Part shown: positions 11,291-22,580 of the stretch, in pieces
Numbering within the stretch: position 1 is the stretch's first letter
Layout: the number at the start of each line of letters is the position of its first letter
Assembly: GCA_027604685.1 (NCBI GenBank)
Contig: JADHYX010000130.1
Location: 1 to 52,743, forward strand
DNA from: Lobulomyces angularis
Taxonomy: Eukaryota > Chytridiomycota > Chytridiomycetes > Lobulomycetales > Lobulomycetaceae
Direction of reading: 5' to 3'
Length of the DNA stretch: 52,743 bases
Translations under genes and position numbers: made by a program
The notes under the pieces: model-generated
Databases searched by the model: none
Told to the model about the DNA's origin: nothing
The model's input: only the letters and a program-made list of their open reading frames with translations

Positions 11291-12951
11291 ATGACAACTT
11301 TACTCACAAGACTTCCTTCCAAATGGTCTTTCGAGGAACCCAGCTACACTACGATCGTCTAACCAACCTCCTCGTCAGGTGTAATCAACCTTAATTACAC
11401 ACAACTCGCTTTTCAAAATACCATCTCTTGAGTTGTCCTCCTGCAATTCAAAAACCATTACATAAGGATGCTTTCGAGGTTATAACTTCGGAGTTGAACA
11501 AGCTAGATCACACCAATCCTCGGGGTAGTGGTGATCGAAGAGCTTTAGTTGATCACTTTCCCCCATTTATCTCTGCTTACAAAAATCAAATTAATTATCA
11601 AGGGGAAGGAGTTAGATACTTTCAACAGTTGACCACATATATTTTAGAAACTTTTGAAACCAATATCAAAGGTGAGAATGTTTCTTCACTTTTGATCATT
11701 AATTCATTTTATCTAGTCAATATTCAGAAAAACTTTATTAAGAAGATCAAGACTTTGATAACTGAATTGATTAGAATAATCTCACTATGCAAAGACTCTG
11801 ATCTCGAGCCCGGAATATCGGATCAGTCATATTTGATGGAGGCAATATTGATGAGTTGTTTTTCTCCTTGATGCAGATCGAACTTTGATACATTAAATTC
11901 AAGCTCTCCTTCCCCCTAATATCCATGTGAATGGGATACCATACGACATCACTACTCGACCTGAAGCTTACTTTAATTCTTATATTGCTCTGGGTCGTCT
12001 GTTTGATCAGTATGGTCTTCGATCCTTTAATGCCTTTCCACTGTCGACTTCCACCGTTCCACGTTACTTAATTCTTGATACCAATATACTTTTAAAACAA
12101 ATTTTGGAAATTACTCAACCAACAATAATTAACGAATAGACAAAATCAGGATATTGGTCTCCAGTTTTTAACCTGAATAATAAAGCTTTTAAAAGGAAAA
12201 GAGGTGAAAAAAATGAATTGTCATTTACTGGAATGATTAGAACAGATCTAGTTGGAGTTTCAGTTAATATAGGTCTGACAATAGATGCTGGAATGAATGC
12301 CAATCCAATGGATGTTGTTGTTCCCCATTCAACTTGTGACACTACCGCTTTCAAGATATACCTTCGCAGTTTCTTTTCTGAGGATTTCGACAGAAAACAA
12401 CGATTTTATGGTGGTCGTGTTTTCCGAAAACTTCGATTCAACACCTTTATCAACACGAAAAAGTCTGAGGAAAAGTTCTTCGAAAACTTCAAGGGTTCAT
12501 ACGGAGACGGTCGACATACTACGGTTCTTATTGGGGATTGGGACTTAGGAGGTCATACCTTGAGAGGTCAAGTTACGACCAAGGGAAAGGGATTTCGGTA
12601 AGAAAACTTCCCACTCTATATTTAATCATTTAATCTTTATTCTTTATTAGGGAGATGTTTCGTAGGGCTGGGTTTGATTTTTCGTTGTTGGATGAATACA
12701 AGACGTCTAAGGTATGTCCAGGTTGTGAGGGGGAGACGGTGGAGACTTTCAAAAGGAGGGAGAATCCAAAACCGTGGAGGAATGATGAAGTGAGTGTTCA
12801 TGGGTTGTTACGCTGCCAAAGCGAGATATCAACAATCATGTGGTCACCCATCAAGGTTGTGGAATAGGGATGACGTTGCAACTTTGAATCAAAGGTCAAT
12901 AGCGGTAAATTTCGTCCCGTCAGGTTCCAAAAAGCTAATATTCCTGAGTAG
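11291..12951 (+). pseudogene. Fanzor-like (eukaryotic TnpB-related) nuclease gene, decayed copy A
   Basis: Remnant of a transposon-associated RNA-guided nuclease gene of the Fanzor type. Visible in order: an N-terminal helical region (YFQQLTTYILETFETNIK, ~11615) continued across a 46-nt intron (11670-11715) into NIQKNFIKKIKTLI; a linker (FPLSTSTVPRYLILDTNILL) and SFTGMIRTDLVGVSVNIG (~12220); a RuvC-I-like segment (TIDAGMNANPMDVV, ~12275); VLIGDWDLGG (~12525) and KGKGFREMFRRAGFDF; the zinc-ribbon knuckle SKVCPGC (~12710) and HGLLRC; RuvC-III (RLWNRDDVATLN, ~12850); and a tail (GKFRPVRFQKANIPE) before TAG at 12949. Breaks: an in-frame TAG at 12137-12139, a frame change between HGLLRC and RuvC-III, another after RuvC-III, and an early stop or shift around 11360. 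Start at 11291 is the first plausible ATG only. The less AT-rich composition than neighbouring DNA suggests recent insertion. Confidence 0.75.
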
Positions 12952-13144
12952 TTTTCGCTACTCTTGCCAAATGGTGTTGAAGACAGTTATTTTAAAAAAT
13001 TTTTTGTAACTGTTAAATTTATTTTTGTCCAGATGTTAAAAAACATATTGTCCAAGCCTAACGATTGTAATAGTTGTTAGGTAAAAGAAAAAAAAATTCT
13101 TTAAAAAAGGCATCAGAGTTAAACAAAACTGATAACATATATCC

Positions 13145-13594
13145 AGAAATGGAGGTGATAGAAATGTGTTGGCTTATCAATTTTTACCATATTTAAAGAG
13201 TTCAATGATTCATTATATTGGTGATGTAGTAAAAAACTTTCAACAATTTGCAACTTATATATCTGAATTATTTGAATCGAATATCAAAGGTAAGAAAATT
13301 AAAAAAAAAGATTTCAGAGAAATGTTACCTCAATCAGGTTTTGATGTTAAGTTGTTGGATGAAAACAAGACTTCAAAGGTTTGTCGTAGATTATGGAAAA
13401 ACTTTTGAGGATTTCATGAAGATAACGAATCATGAACCTTGGAGTAACTATTTTTAGGTGTTGTTGCCAAAGCTAAATTTTTTAACTATTATCAGAACGG
13501 GGATGAGGTTGTAACATCAAACCACAGCTGTATAGTTAAGTCATTATTGCTTACAGGAAACAGACCGAACCCCTTTTTAAGAACTAATTTTCCA
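13145..13594 (+). pseudogene. Fanzor-like relic, internally deleted copy B
   Basis: A second degenerate copy 190 bp downstream of copy A. GDRNVLAYQFLPYLKSS and FQQFATYISELFESNIKG parallel GDRRALVDHFPPFISAY and FQQLTTYILETFETNIKG of copy A. The reading then jumps directly to REMLPQSGFDVKLLDENKTS, which in copy A lies about 1 kb further on, so most of the RuvC core is deleted. A later frame has NGDEVVTSN and GNRPNPFLR, matching the RuvC-III and tail of copies A and C with substitutions at the catalytic segment. Several stops interrupt it. It cannot encode a working nuclease and is diverged enough from copy A to be an older insertion. Confidence 0.65.
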
Positions 13595-13988
13595 GGTGTA
13601 ATCAAATGGTACATAAACTGGTAATATATCTAAATGCAGTTTGGCCTAATCAATTTTTGCAGTAAACATAAAATTTTGTAGTAATTTTCGATTATTACAC
13701 AAAGTTGCCTTTTGTTATGAACATTAAAATTATGAAAAATAACAGGAATGGCATATGAATTAGGTTTATTAATACCAAAATAAAATGGTCAAAGTGGATA
13801 ATATACAATGCCAAAAATTAATATTTCTAAATATAAAACTGCCCAAGTACTAAATAAAAAAACTTAATAGTAAATTTTCTATCAAGTTTTATTTAAAAAA
13901 TTTTTGTATTTGTTTCACTCATATTTTTTTTTTTAAAAACATCGATAAAAAATGCTAAGGCTAATTTAAATCTTTTCGTCAAACTCAA
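13595..13988. other. Intergenic region between Fanzor relic B and CDC50
   Basis: AT-rich, about 390 bp, lying downstream of both neighbours. No gene, repeat or RNA could be recognised. Confidence 0.4.
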
Positions 13989-15639
13989 TTAAGACCTCAC
14001 TAAATCAAAATTAAAAAAACCAAATAAAAAATAATATATACCAACATTCCCATCCTGACCTCCTTGAAGCGAACCTCTATCTGCTTGTGGTTGATTCCAA
14101 GAAAGATATGTATGATCTCCCAGTTTTCTAAAAGAAAAAAAAAAACAAAATTCGAAAAAAATAATTTTCCGTTGGGTACCTTGGTTTAATCATATGTCTA
14201 ATTAAAAAGACAATGCCCAGAATAATGCATAAAGCTCCAACCGTCATATAAGCAATTCCTAAAAATGGGTTTTTTCCACCTAAAAAGCTAATTGTCGATA
14301 TTACTACACTCTTCGTTCCCCCAAACTTTTGAACATCAAATTCTATAGGTAAATAAGAACATTATTAAAACTATTGAAAAATTGTTAAAGTATATAGAAG
14401 AAACTATCATCACTCATAAAAAAAAATAATAAGAAAAAGTATCACATACTATAGGTTATTGAAATTTCATATGTTCCTTGAACCATGTCCTTCACTTCAT
14501 TTTTTCCCCAAAGTTTTCTGAAATTTGGCAAACCCGCCGTTCTCATCCATACTTGAAATGCTTCCCACTTCTGAAGATTTGGTAAGTTAGTAGAATTATA
14601 TCCATTTTCCCATTCTGGGAATGCTTCAACCCATTGATCAGGTGGAATTAACATTGTAGGTATTTGATCTTTGTACTCCGTATCGTTCCATTTTGTTGGT
14701 CCAAATTTTTGCAAGTCTGCTGGCCATGCAATGCCTAATATCAAAATTAAAAATAACATTTTTCAAAAAAAATTAATATTTACCCTGGTTTGAAAATTCA
14801 TAAGTACTACTAAGTGGATCCGCAACATTTTGTGAAACCAAAACAGGATTCTGTATTCGGTCTAAAAAATTCTAATAAATTACAAAATAGTTACGCGATA
14901 CCAGTGAAGAGAGAATTAGCAATTAAACCGCATGGATAATATTGAGCACCGTTTGCAATAATCACGTTGCTTTTACCAATTTTTTTGTTTGGTGTAGGCT
15001 GCCTTAATGGATCGCATGCCACCGAAAGTTTGTCAACAGGAACAACAGCACCTATTTCATTAAACTGATATGACTGAAATTTAGTTTATACCAGCCAACT
15101 GAGCAGAATCAAAGGACTTCACATATCTTCTATGATTCTGATAAAAATTTGTTAATCTGTAATACATAAAAACAGGGGCCTTAAAATCAGTTGGGAGATC
15201 GAAACTAAAAAATAAATTAAAATTTAGTTTTGCGGTGAAATCATTGGTTTAAAAAAATTAAAAACACAATAAACGAACTCTAATACCGTAAAGTGCAAAC
15301 ATCTGAGACAGTATCAAACCTCCAGTCTGTAATTGGAAAAGGAGGGGGGTTTTGTATTCTATTAGTGTCGAAACTGTTTGTAATATCTTTACAAGCGGTG
15401 TAGTCAAAAATTACTTGATTGACTTTTTCACTTGCCATAAACAACCCAATTCCCTATTAAAAAAAAAATAAAATAATAATTGGTAGATTTAAATATACCA
15501 AAGGAACAAATATGGCCCCAATAGCAAAAAAAGTTGGCAAAACAGTTTTTGGTGTTAAAATTGGCTGCCAAGCTTTAAGTCGTTGCTGCTTAAAAGCTGT
15601 GTTAGCAGGTTTTTTATTCGCGGTCTTCGATTGAACCAT
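13989..15639 (-). CDS. CDC50: CDC50/LEM3-family P4-ATPase (lipid flippase) beta subunit
   Basis: Accessory subunit required for folding, ER exit and activity of P4-ATPases, which flip phospholipids to the cytosolic leaflet. The N-terminus carries the family signature just before the first membrane helix ([14 protein letters not shown], then a hydrophobic segment around [19 protein letters not shown]). A large lumenal domain follows, and then a second membrane helix near 14290-14180. The conserved C-terminal motif [12 protein letters not shown] is at ~14100. Several introns interrupt it. A last 42-nt intron (14000-14041) is inferred because it gives a prompt TAA at 13989-13991 (…DGNVVRS); reading through it also reaches the same stop region in another extension. 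The start at 15639 is the only ATG before the signature. Confidence 0.92.
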
Positions 15640-16125
15640 TATTTATAATCAAAAATTTATATATTTAAATTGCCAACTATGAAAGGTTAATATTAAAGAT
15701 TTTTAAAATTGAATTTGAAAATGTGGCCTTTGAAAAAATAATTTTTGTGACACAAAATTGATTGATGGAGATTGAAACTTTGAGTTTTTCAATAGTTTAA
15801 GTTACTATCATGCAATGCAGTCTTTTTTCATTTAATCAAATCTATCGGGATTTTATGTTAATGAAAAAATAAAATCCACCTGCCTTTTTTGGATAATGTT
15901 TTATGTTGTGTATAATTGTTGCAGTATAACATTAGATTGGTATCTATTAAAAAATATTTTTTTCTTTAATTTACTTATTTTGAACCCTTTTATTTTTTTA
16001 CTGCTAACTAACTACTACCTGTTAATATTTTATACTAAAATTTCTAAAATTACTTCAGAAAAAAAAAAAAACTAAAAATTAAAACAAAAAAAAAAGTACT
16101 TTTACTAAATTCTATGCTAAACAAA
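15640..16125. other. Intergenic region upstream of CDC50
   Basis: AT-rich spacer of about 490 bp between the CDC50 start and the receptor stop; both genes are on the minus strand. It must contain the CDC50 promoter and the receptor 3' end. No recognisable element. Confidence 0.4.
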
Positions 16126-19100
16126 TTATACTTTTGCATCTGAAGCTTTGCCAAAAGAAGCTACTCCCGTTTGTCCTGCACTAGCTCTAGGTTCTACATC
16201 CTTTCCTACTGTATCGTCTTTTAACTGCGCCAATAATGTGTTGCACTGATCAGCATCCTTACATTGAATCAAAAAGTTTCTACCGCACAAAATTTTAATG
16301 CTGTCTTCCACTGCTCCATTTTCAATGATGGCATCTTTTAAAATTAATGTGAATCCACATTTTTTGGTTTGAGAAACAATAGATATCATTCTTGGAAGTC
16401 CAGTATGGACGAAAAGTTGTCCCTTTTTCCAAGTAGTCAATATTCCTTCTTCTTTTATAATGACAGAATTTTCAAACTGATATCCTTTCTAAAATATATT
16501 TAAAGTGTTTAGTAATAGCCTTTACTTTCTTTCTTACCTTGTCAACATTTGACTTTTTAAATGTGGTGCCGGTATTAATCAAGGATTGAGTATTTTTGGC
16601 TACTGTAATTCCCTTATTTGACATCATTAAAACTAACACAATCCTACCTAATAACAAAAGGTCTTAAAGTATTCTACAAATCTTTTCAAACCTATTAAAC
16701 AGAAGTATGTTACTGAGGTGGAAAAGCCTATTGCAATCATTCTTATATAAAACTTGCTAACTAAACTATTTTCTGAAATGAACATAATTACTACAGTAAT
16801 TGAGGAGCACTGTAAAAAAAGTGAAAATATATATATTTAGGGATTAAAATTATTACCAGTGTTATATTCATGGAGAGTTGAGCAATCCAAGCACTTTCAC
16901 GATAAACCGAATCAATGTTTCTTGTTTTGAATGCTACATAGGTCACAATGAGAAGTAAAAGACTATTTCGAAAAAAATATTAAATTAAATATTCTATTAG
17001 TCTTACCCGTTATAAACAATTAATGCTACATTGAAGTTAAGCTGATTATCTTTGTTACTAGAAAGACAATCGTAATAATAAAAATCAGCTTTCATTATTT
17101 TTTGCGGGATAGGAGGATCAATTGCTTGCCAACATATTAATATTACTGATTCTATTAAAACAATTAGAAAGGTGTTTAATAACATCTTAGTATTTGACAA
17201 ATTTCTTCTTTCCATTTTTACATTGTCTAAGTAGTATTGTGTTAATTTAAAGCACTAAATTGAATTTACCAAAAATCTTCCAAATACGGTATACTTTAAT
17301 TAATAGTGCTCCCATTACAATAGAAAAAGCCAGCCACATACTCCACGTTTGGAAGTTACAAACTGTTTCGGTCATTTTTCTAAGAATAATTTAATTTTTA
17401 ATGAGCTTAAAAATTTATTCATTAATTACCCTGAGTAGCCAAAAATGGATACCCAAACAAGCATAAGTCCTATACTAATTACTATTAAGAATGGCAATGA
17501 TAATCGTTTCACTAATGGATCATCCCTTTTGTAAATCAAGTAACAGATTGATGCAAAAGTTATAGCCAAATTTAGCATGAAATAAACTTTTTAAAAACAA
17601 ATTATAAGTAAATTTTTTTGAAAATTTAAAATAATACTAAATATTATTAATGGACCAGCGTCTCCCAAGGAAACCTTCATTTCACCAGCTGAGTCCAACG
17701 GAACCTTATCAGAACCTCCGAAGTACAATGGTTTTACATCGGTTGGTACCAATATACCAGTTCTTCCGTCTATTGAAGAAACTATAACTCTAGTTAAATT
17801 ACCTACATAATTTTCAACTTGGTATTCGGTTTGAATTGGTTCGCCATTTTTATCTAGTGAAAATTCTCCTGACATGGAAGTAAATTTCTTATCAAATAAA
17901 TTAGACAAAGTCATTTTCGGTGTGCTTAAGTCACTGTTTGCAAACTCCACCGGTGTTAAATTATTTTTTGTTAAATACTAAATTTCAAAAAAAAAACAGA
18001 GTTAAAATTTCCAAAAAATTAAAAATTTTACATCAGAAAACGCATGGATTAAGGCAGTTGCACAATCATAATAGAAAGATCCATAGTAAGCATGCATTCC
18101 ATAATTTTTTTTAATTCTAACAATTATATTTTAAAACGCCTTATTCACAAGTGATAACTTACCTTGGTTCAACGTCATTAAAAACTGCAGTATCTGAGTA
18201 GTCTTTGGGAGAAAATCCAAAAAAACCATTCAAGTTTTCCCAATCTTCAGCGACATATCCTTCTGGAGGTGCTAATTTTCCTAATTGCAAATATTCCAAC
18301 ATATCCCAAGTACCATCAGACCCAATGTAGACTAATATTGTTATTATTAATTTGTATTTTGTGTTTTTACCGTAATCTGGACCCAATAAACCTAGCTTTC
18401 TTGCTTCACGAAAGTATAGTATCAAGTCTTCGTAGGCAAACATCATAATGATCCTAGCGCCGGAAAATTTTATAGCTAAAAAGACAAGTGATTTTAATAA
18501 ATTATTATATGATTTATTTTACCTTTAGCCATCTCAGCATAATTTGGCCTTTTAAAAAAGTGGTCAAAGTTAAATTTGAAATGTATACTTACTTTGCCTG
18601 GCTATATATATACTGAGTAACTACAGTTATACCTAATTCGGAAGCTGTAGCCTGAAAAACTTGAGCTAAATCTGTGCCATAACCACTATTTTCTAAGAGC
18701 CAAACTAAAAAGTTTTTTCATCTGAATATAATTTACCATTTATGATTGCTACCCGTCTCCAGTTATTATTGTAAACGTAATTTGCCATTGCTACGGATTG
18801 GAAATTGTCATTTGGAACAGTTCGAAAGAAGTTGGAATAGGTGCCTTTATCTTTTAATTCTGGAGAAGTAGAAGATCCAGAGCATTGCAGCAAATTTCTA
18901 AAGTCATTAAATAATAAAAGAGACAGTAAAATTTAATACAATGATTGTGTTGCGAAACTCAAAGCTTTACTATGACTACTGTAAAATCCGCCAACGACAC
19001 CTTTGAAATTTTAATTATAATTCTATCACAATTTTTCCTACCAATAATTGGGGAAGCAGCTGTTTCTTCTTTTTTCATTGCAAGAGCTTGTTTAACTGAA

Positions 19101-19366
19101 ATCGCGGAGGAATAATTTGTATTAAAATATTTCAAAGTAAAATTAACTTCGGCTAGATTAAAATCCGAAAGGTGCTTGTTGATATCTTCCACAGCAAGTT
19201 TTAAAGCTTCATGTACACCAACTTCGCTATAAGCTATCAATTTTTGTAAATACTTTTCGAGAGTTTAGAAATTTATACGCAAAATTGCCGCCAAGGTAAA
19301 CTGCTGAACGCATACCACTGAGGATAGATGTACAAAAAATATCAAAAATATAAGCTTAAAATTCAT
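16126..19366 (-). CDS. Class C (GABA-B-like) G-protein-coupled receptor with C-terminal PH-like region
   Basis: Predicted plasma-membrane receptor. It begins with a signal peptide (MNFKLIFLIFFVHLSSVVC). A periplasmic-binding-protein-like ectodomain follows (LAAILPYSEVGVHEALKLAV at the start, across an intron; AMANYVYNNNWRRVAIIN mid-domain; a terminal segment with SLDKNGEPIQTEYQVENYVG and GRTGILVPTDVKPLYFGG). Seven-helix-type hydrophobic segments span ~17600-16600, with the class C loop motif around CWQAIDPPIP (~17120). A cytosolic tail holds a compact region (LTTWKKGQLFVHTGLPRM, CGFTLILKDAI, DSIKILCGRNFLIQCKDADQ) that reads like a pleckstrin-homology fold, ending in a short disordered tail. 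Similar PBP-7TM receptors occur in amoebozoans and zoosporic fungi. The ligand cannot be told. It has many short introns and a second receptor gene lies just upstream. Confidence 0.8.
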
Positions 19367-19770
19367 TGCAAGTCAAAATTTTAGATAAATTTTTTTTTAT
19401 TTTATTTTTTTTAATTTCTTTAGCCAATCAGATTTTTCTGTTTATTCTTCCTCATACATAATATTACAAATATTTTTTTCCAATTTATAAGAAATCTGTA
19501 GCAAATTACCAAATTTGTTACAAGTATTTGTAAATTCTGTAAATAAATATATGTTACGTGCAAGTACTATATGAAAGTTATAAAATTTTGCCATGGATTT
19601 TTGTTACATTTTTGCTGAGCGGTACAACTCACTAAAATTAAACTTTCCTTTTATTTTGTACCTTGGTGTATTATTGTACTCTATGTTGCTATTTAAATCC
19701 TACTCGAACTATTTTATATAAATAATAACTACAAAATTTATCTAAAAAATTTAGTTGCAGTTTTTTTTCG
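19367..19770. other. Intergenic region between the two receptor genes
   Basis: About 400 bp, AT-rich, upstream of the class C receptor and downstream of the dCache receptor. It presumably contains the former's promoter. No repeat or motif stood out. Confidence 0.4.
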
Positions 19771-21630
19771 TTAAAACATTTTTGAAGGCACACACTGAGA
19801 TTTATCTGGTTGAACACCACCGTTACTACTGCTTCCTCCTATCTGATAACTCAACTTATCGCTATTTCCAATACCGCTTCCCATTACTCCAAATTTTTTG
19901 GAATCTAATAATTGTGCAAAATTTCTTATCATAACAATACAACTTGTTTGCATTTCACTAAATTCTAAAAAAATGCTTTTTTTTTTCAGTAAATTGTCAT
20001 CTTTTATTTGCCGAAATTCCAAATTTGCTGCTTCATCCATTATTTTTTTTATTTTTTTTAATGGCTTAATTAGGAAAGTGAACGTTCCTAATATTAACTT
20101 AAATTAGCGCTAGAACAATTAATTATGCAATTCAAACCTAGTAAGGAGACAACTACCATTATGATGAATGTGGAAATTGAAACTATCAAAATTTTTAGAA
20201 TAAAGTTACGTAACTCATTTTCCAGTTTAGTTTGAATGGTGTCGATTTCTCCAACATAGTCTTCTCTGGGACCTGAATATTTAATAAAATCGTAAAATTT
20301 TTAAAATGAATTGTACAAACCGCCGTTTACTAAATACATTATTGGGATTCTTTTCGGAACTTTTTTTACTTGAAAAAATATGTCATTAACTTCAAAAATA
20401 GCAGTATTATTGTCTTCCAGATTAAGTAAGTTGTAATTTATGACAGCCGAGGTATTTCCTCCAGTAATTAAGTTTTCTAAGAACAATCCTGTCGTTTTTA
20501 AATACGAGTTTTTCATTTCGGAAGGTCTAATTGATTTATTGTTAAAGGAATTGTAAATTGGTTCTAAAGATCACATTTTAAGGAAACTTCATATTGCTTT
20601 AATAAAAATAAATTTTACAAACCTAAACCTGAAGATACAATAAGTTCTCCATTTTGCGATAGAATATATACAAATCCATTTGGAGTTCCTACCTTAGTAT
20701 GGTATAAAATAGATTAAAGATTAATATTATAATTTGGATAAAATGAACCATATTTCTGATGCTATGTGAAAGTTCATCTAAAGTAATATCGACCCCAAAG
20801 ACACCAGATAAGTTACCAAACTTATTGAAAAATGGATAACTAACTGTAATATCTAGTTCTCCCGATGTTGAGCGATAGACATCAGTCCAAAGTAAGCTTG
20901 CATTGAATTTTGAATATTTTGAAGAATTAATAAACCACTTTCTACCAAAGGCATCGTAAATTCTTTCCGATGTGGTGGAAATATTTGTTATTGTTGGATA
21001 ACCAGTTCCAAAAACGTCAATAGGATAATATCCTATTACCTTACTCTTCGTTTCATTAAAAGGCTTGCATGTTCGGCATGGTTTTGTTGGACTGCTAGTA
21101 AAACTTTGCATATAAACTAAGTTTTTCAATGGGTCTGTATAATTTAAACATTTTATCCCAATGAAGTTTTTATCTGACTCTTGAGCAAAGTATACTGCTT
21201 GAATTGGAGCAAATTTTTCATGCTAAAACATTAACAAATTTTCAAGTAATTTTTATTGTCTGTCTTTTAATCTTTACCATCTTTAAAAAAGTTCGATACA
21301 AAACGTCGTAATTGTCAAATTCAGTTTCAGATGCTAGGAATGTGATATTCACTATAGTAACAAACGTCTCGACGCCAAGAAAATATTTGTCTAAAACAAT
21401 GTGAATGGGTAAAATGTATAAAGCATACCAATATTTAATAAAGCATTATCCATTTGTTTGCTTTGTAATTGTTGAGCCAGATTTCTTGAGATTTCCTCGC
21501 TTGTTCTAATGCCAGTGGAATTGCTTTCATTGATTGATATTAAACTTAAGATCAGTGGTATTATTAAGATTAAAAGTGACACTAAAAAGGTTTGCATGAT
21601 CACCATGATCATTATTGGAATTCGAAACAT
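19771..21630 (-). CDS. dCache-type membrane receptor with HAMP-like segment and short cytosolic tail
   Basis: Predicted sensor of extracellular small molecules. The N-terminal membrane helix (IMIMVIMQTFLVSLLILIIP, ~21610) is followed by a large extracellular region with double-Cache features: a long stalk helix, AVYFAQESDKNFIG, the Cys-x2-Cys pair in PTKPCRTCKPFNETKS, ITVSYPFFNKFGNLSGVFGV followed by ITLDELS, and FVYILSQNGELIVSS. A second helix (ILIVSISTFIIMVVVSLLG, ~20200) continues across an intron (GTTTGA...TATTAG) into FLIKPLKKIKKIMDEAANLE, which resembles the start of a HAMP domain. The cytosolic part is only ~90 residues (FLEFSEMQTSCIVMIRNF), with no kinase, cyclase or methyl-accepting domain. 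ATG 21630 is the first in-frame ATG; an upstream exon is not excluded. Confidence 0.72.
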
Positions 21631-21787
21631 TGCTATTGGTTTTCTAATCAATGACTAATTTTTAGCTACGTTTTGGAATTATTCCCAAATCATAAATCAA
21701 TTTGATATGATTGGGTAATAATCAAATCAACAAAAAATGTTTTGTAGTAATTTATTACAGAAATATCTAATATTATAGAATAATTGC

Positions 21788-22496
21788 TTAACTAGCGAAC
21801 TTTTTATAATATATAAAGTAACTAATTCTTGTTTGTCTTTTTAAACTCAAGTGATTACTAGGGCATGAATGATGTATCTCAAATCCTAAACTTTTATAAA
21901 AATTTAAAGCAACAAAATTATTCTTAAACACAGTTAATAGAATATTTAATTTTAATTCTTTTGATAGCTTTTCTAATTCAGACATCAGAAATTTCCCTAA
22001 TCCTTCATTTTGATAGCGTTTCACAACTTGCAACTCATAGCTATGAAAAGTTTAAAATTATTTCAACATTATGTAACTTTTGTAAAGCGAAATTGGTTCA
22101 ATAAGTGTAGTCAATTTACATAAAAAAAAAAAAAAAAAGCAATGGAAACCAAAAAAAATAAATAAATCCATTGAACTTAAAGCTAGTTCTTCTCTCATTT
22201 TTGATATCTACTTATTCATACCAGTAAATAACCTTTTCATCTTCTTCATATGTAATCTGATAGTAGCAAAATGCAACTAATTTATTATTGTCATCTTTGT
22301 CAAAAATGCATAAATATAGAGGATTTTCCTCCTTAAATTCCCTCCACTTTTCATTATCAATCCATTTAGAGTCGTTTGTATTATCATAAATTTCTTTCAT
22401 ATTTTTTTTTGTTAAGTTGAAAAGTTTTTCTAGAAGTTCACTGGATATTGTGCTTAAGGAAAAGGATTCTTTTAAAAACTTAGATTCATTTAGCAT
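21788..22496 (-). CDS. NAA40: N-alpha-acetyltransferase 40 (NatD), histone H4/H2A N-terminal acetyltransferase
   Basis: GNAT-fold enzyme that acetylates the N-terminal serine of histones H4 and H2A. Two exons: 22222-22496 and 21788-22040. Joining them over a 181-nt intron (GTATGA...CATAG) restores the conserved YCYELQV strand at the junction. The acetyl-CoA loop is RYQNEGLGKFLMSELEKL, followed by LLTVFKNNFVALNFYKSLGF and a terminal SCPSN, all matching the NAA40 pattern (LTVFK, GFEID, SPS). The product is 175 residues, slightly shorter than human NAA40. The intron is four times longer than usual here and carries a 17-nt A run (22121-22137 on the plus strand). It is transcribed away from clr2, with 84 bp between start codons. 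Confidence 0.9.
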
Positions 22497-22580
22497 CTTC
22501 TATATTTAAGTTCTTTTTTTTTAGTTCTAATTTAGTTAATAAATGTATAAATTTTTTTGTAATCTGAAATTTTCATACAC
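22497..22580. promoter_or_regulatory. Bidirectional NAA40/clr2 promoter interval
   Basis: Only 84 bp separate two divergent start codons, so both core promoters and 5' UTRs must fit here or overlap the genes. T-rich with no recognisable TATA or other motif. Inferred from gene layout only. Confidence 0.45.

Noticed and set aside
12115..12354. Antisense frame over Fanzor copy A
   Set aside because: Overlaps the recognisable sense RuvC-I region and has no own resemblance.
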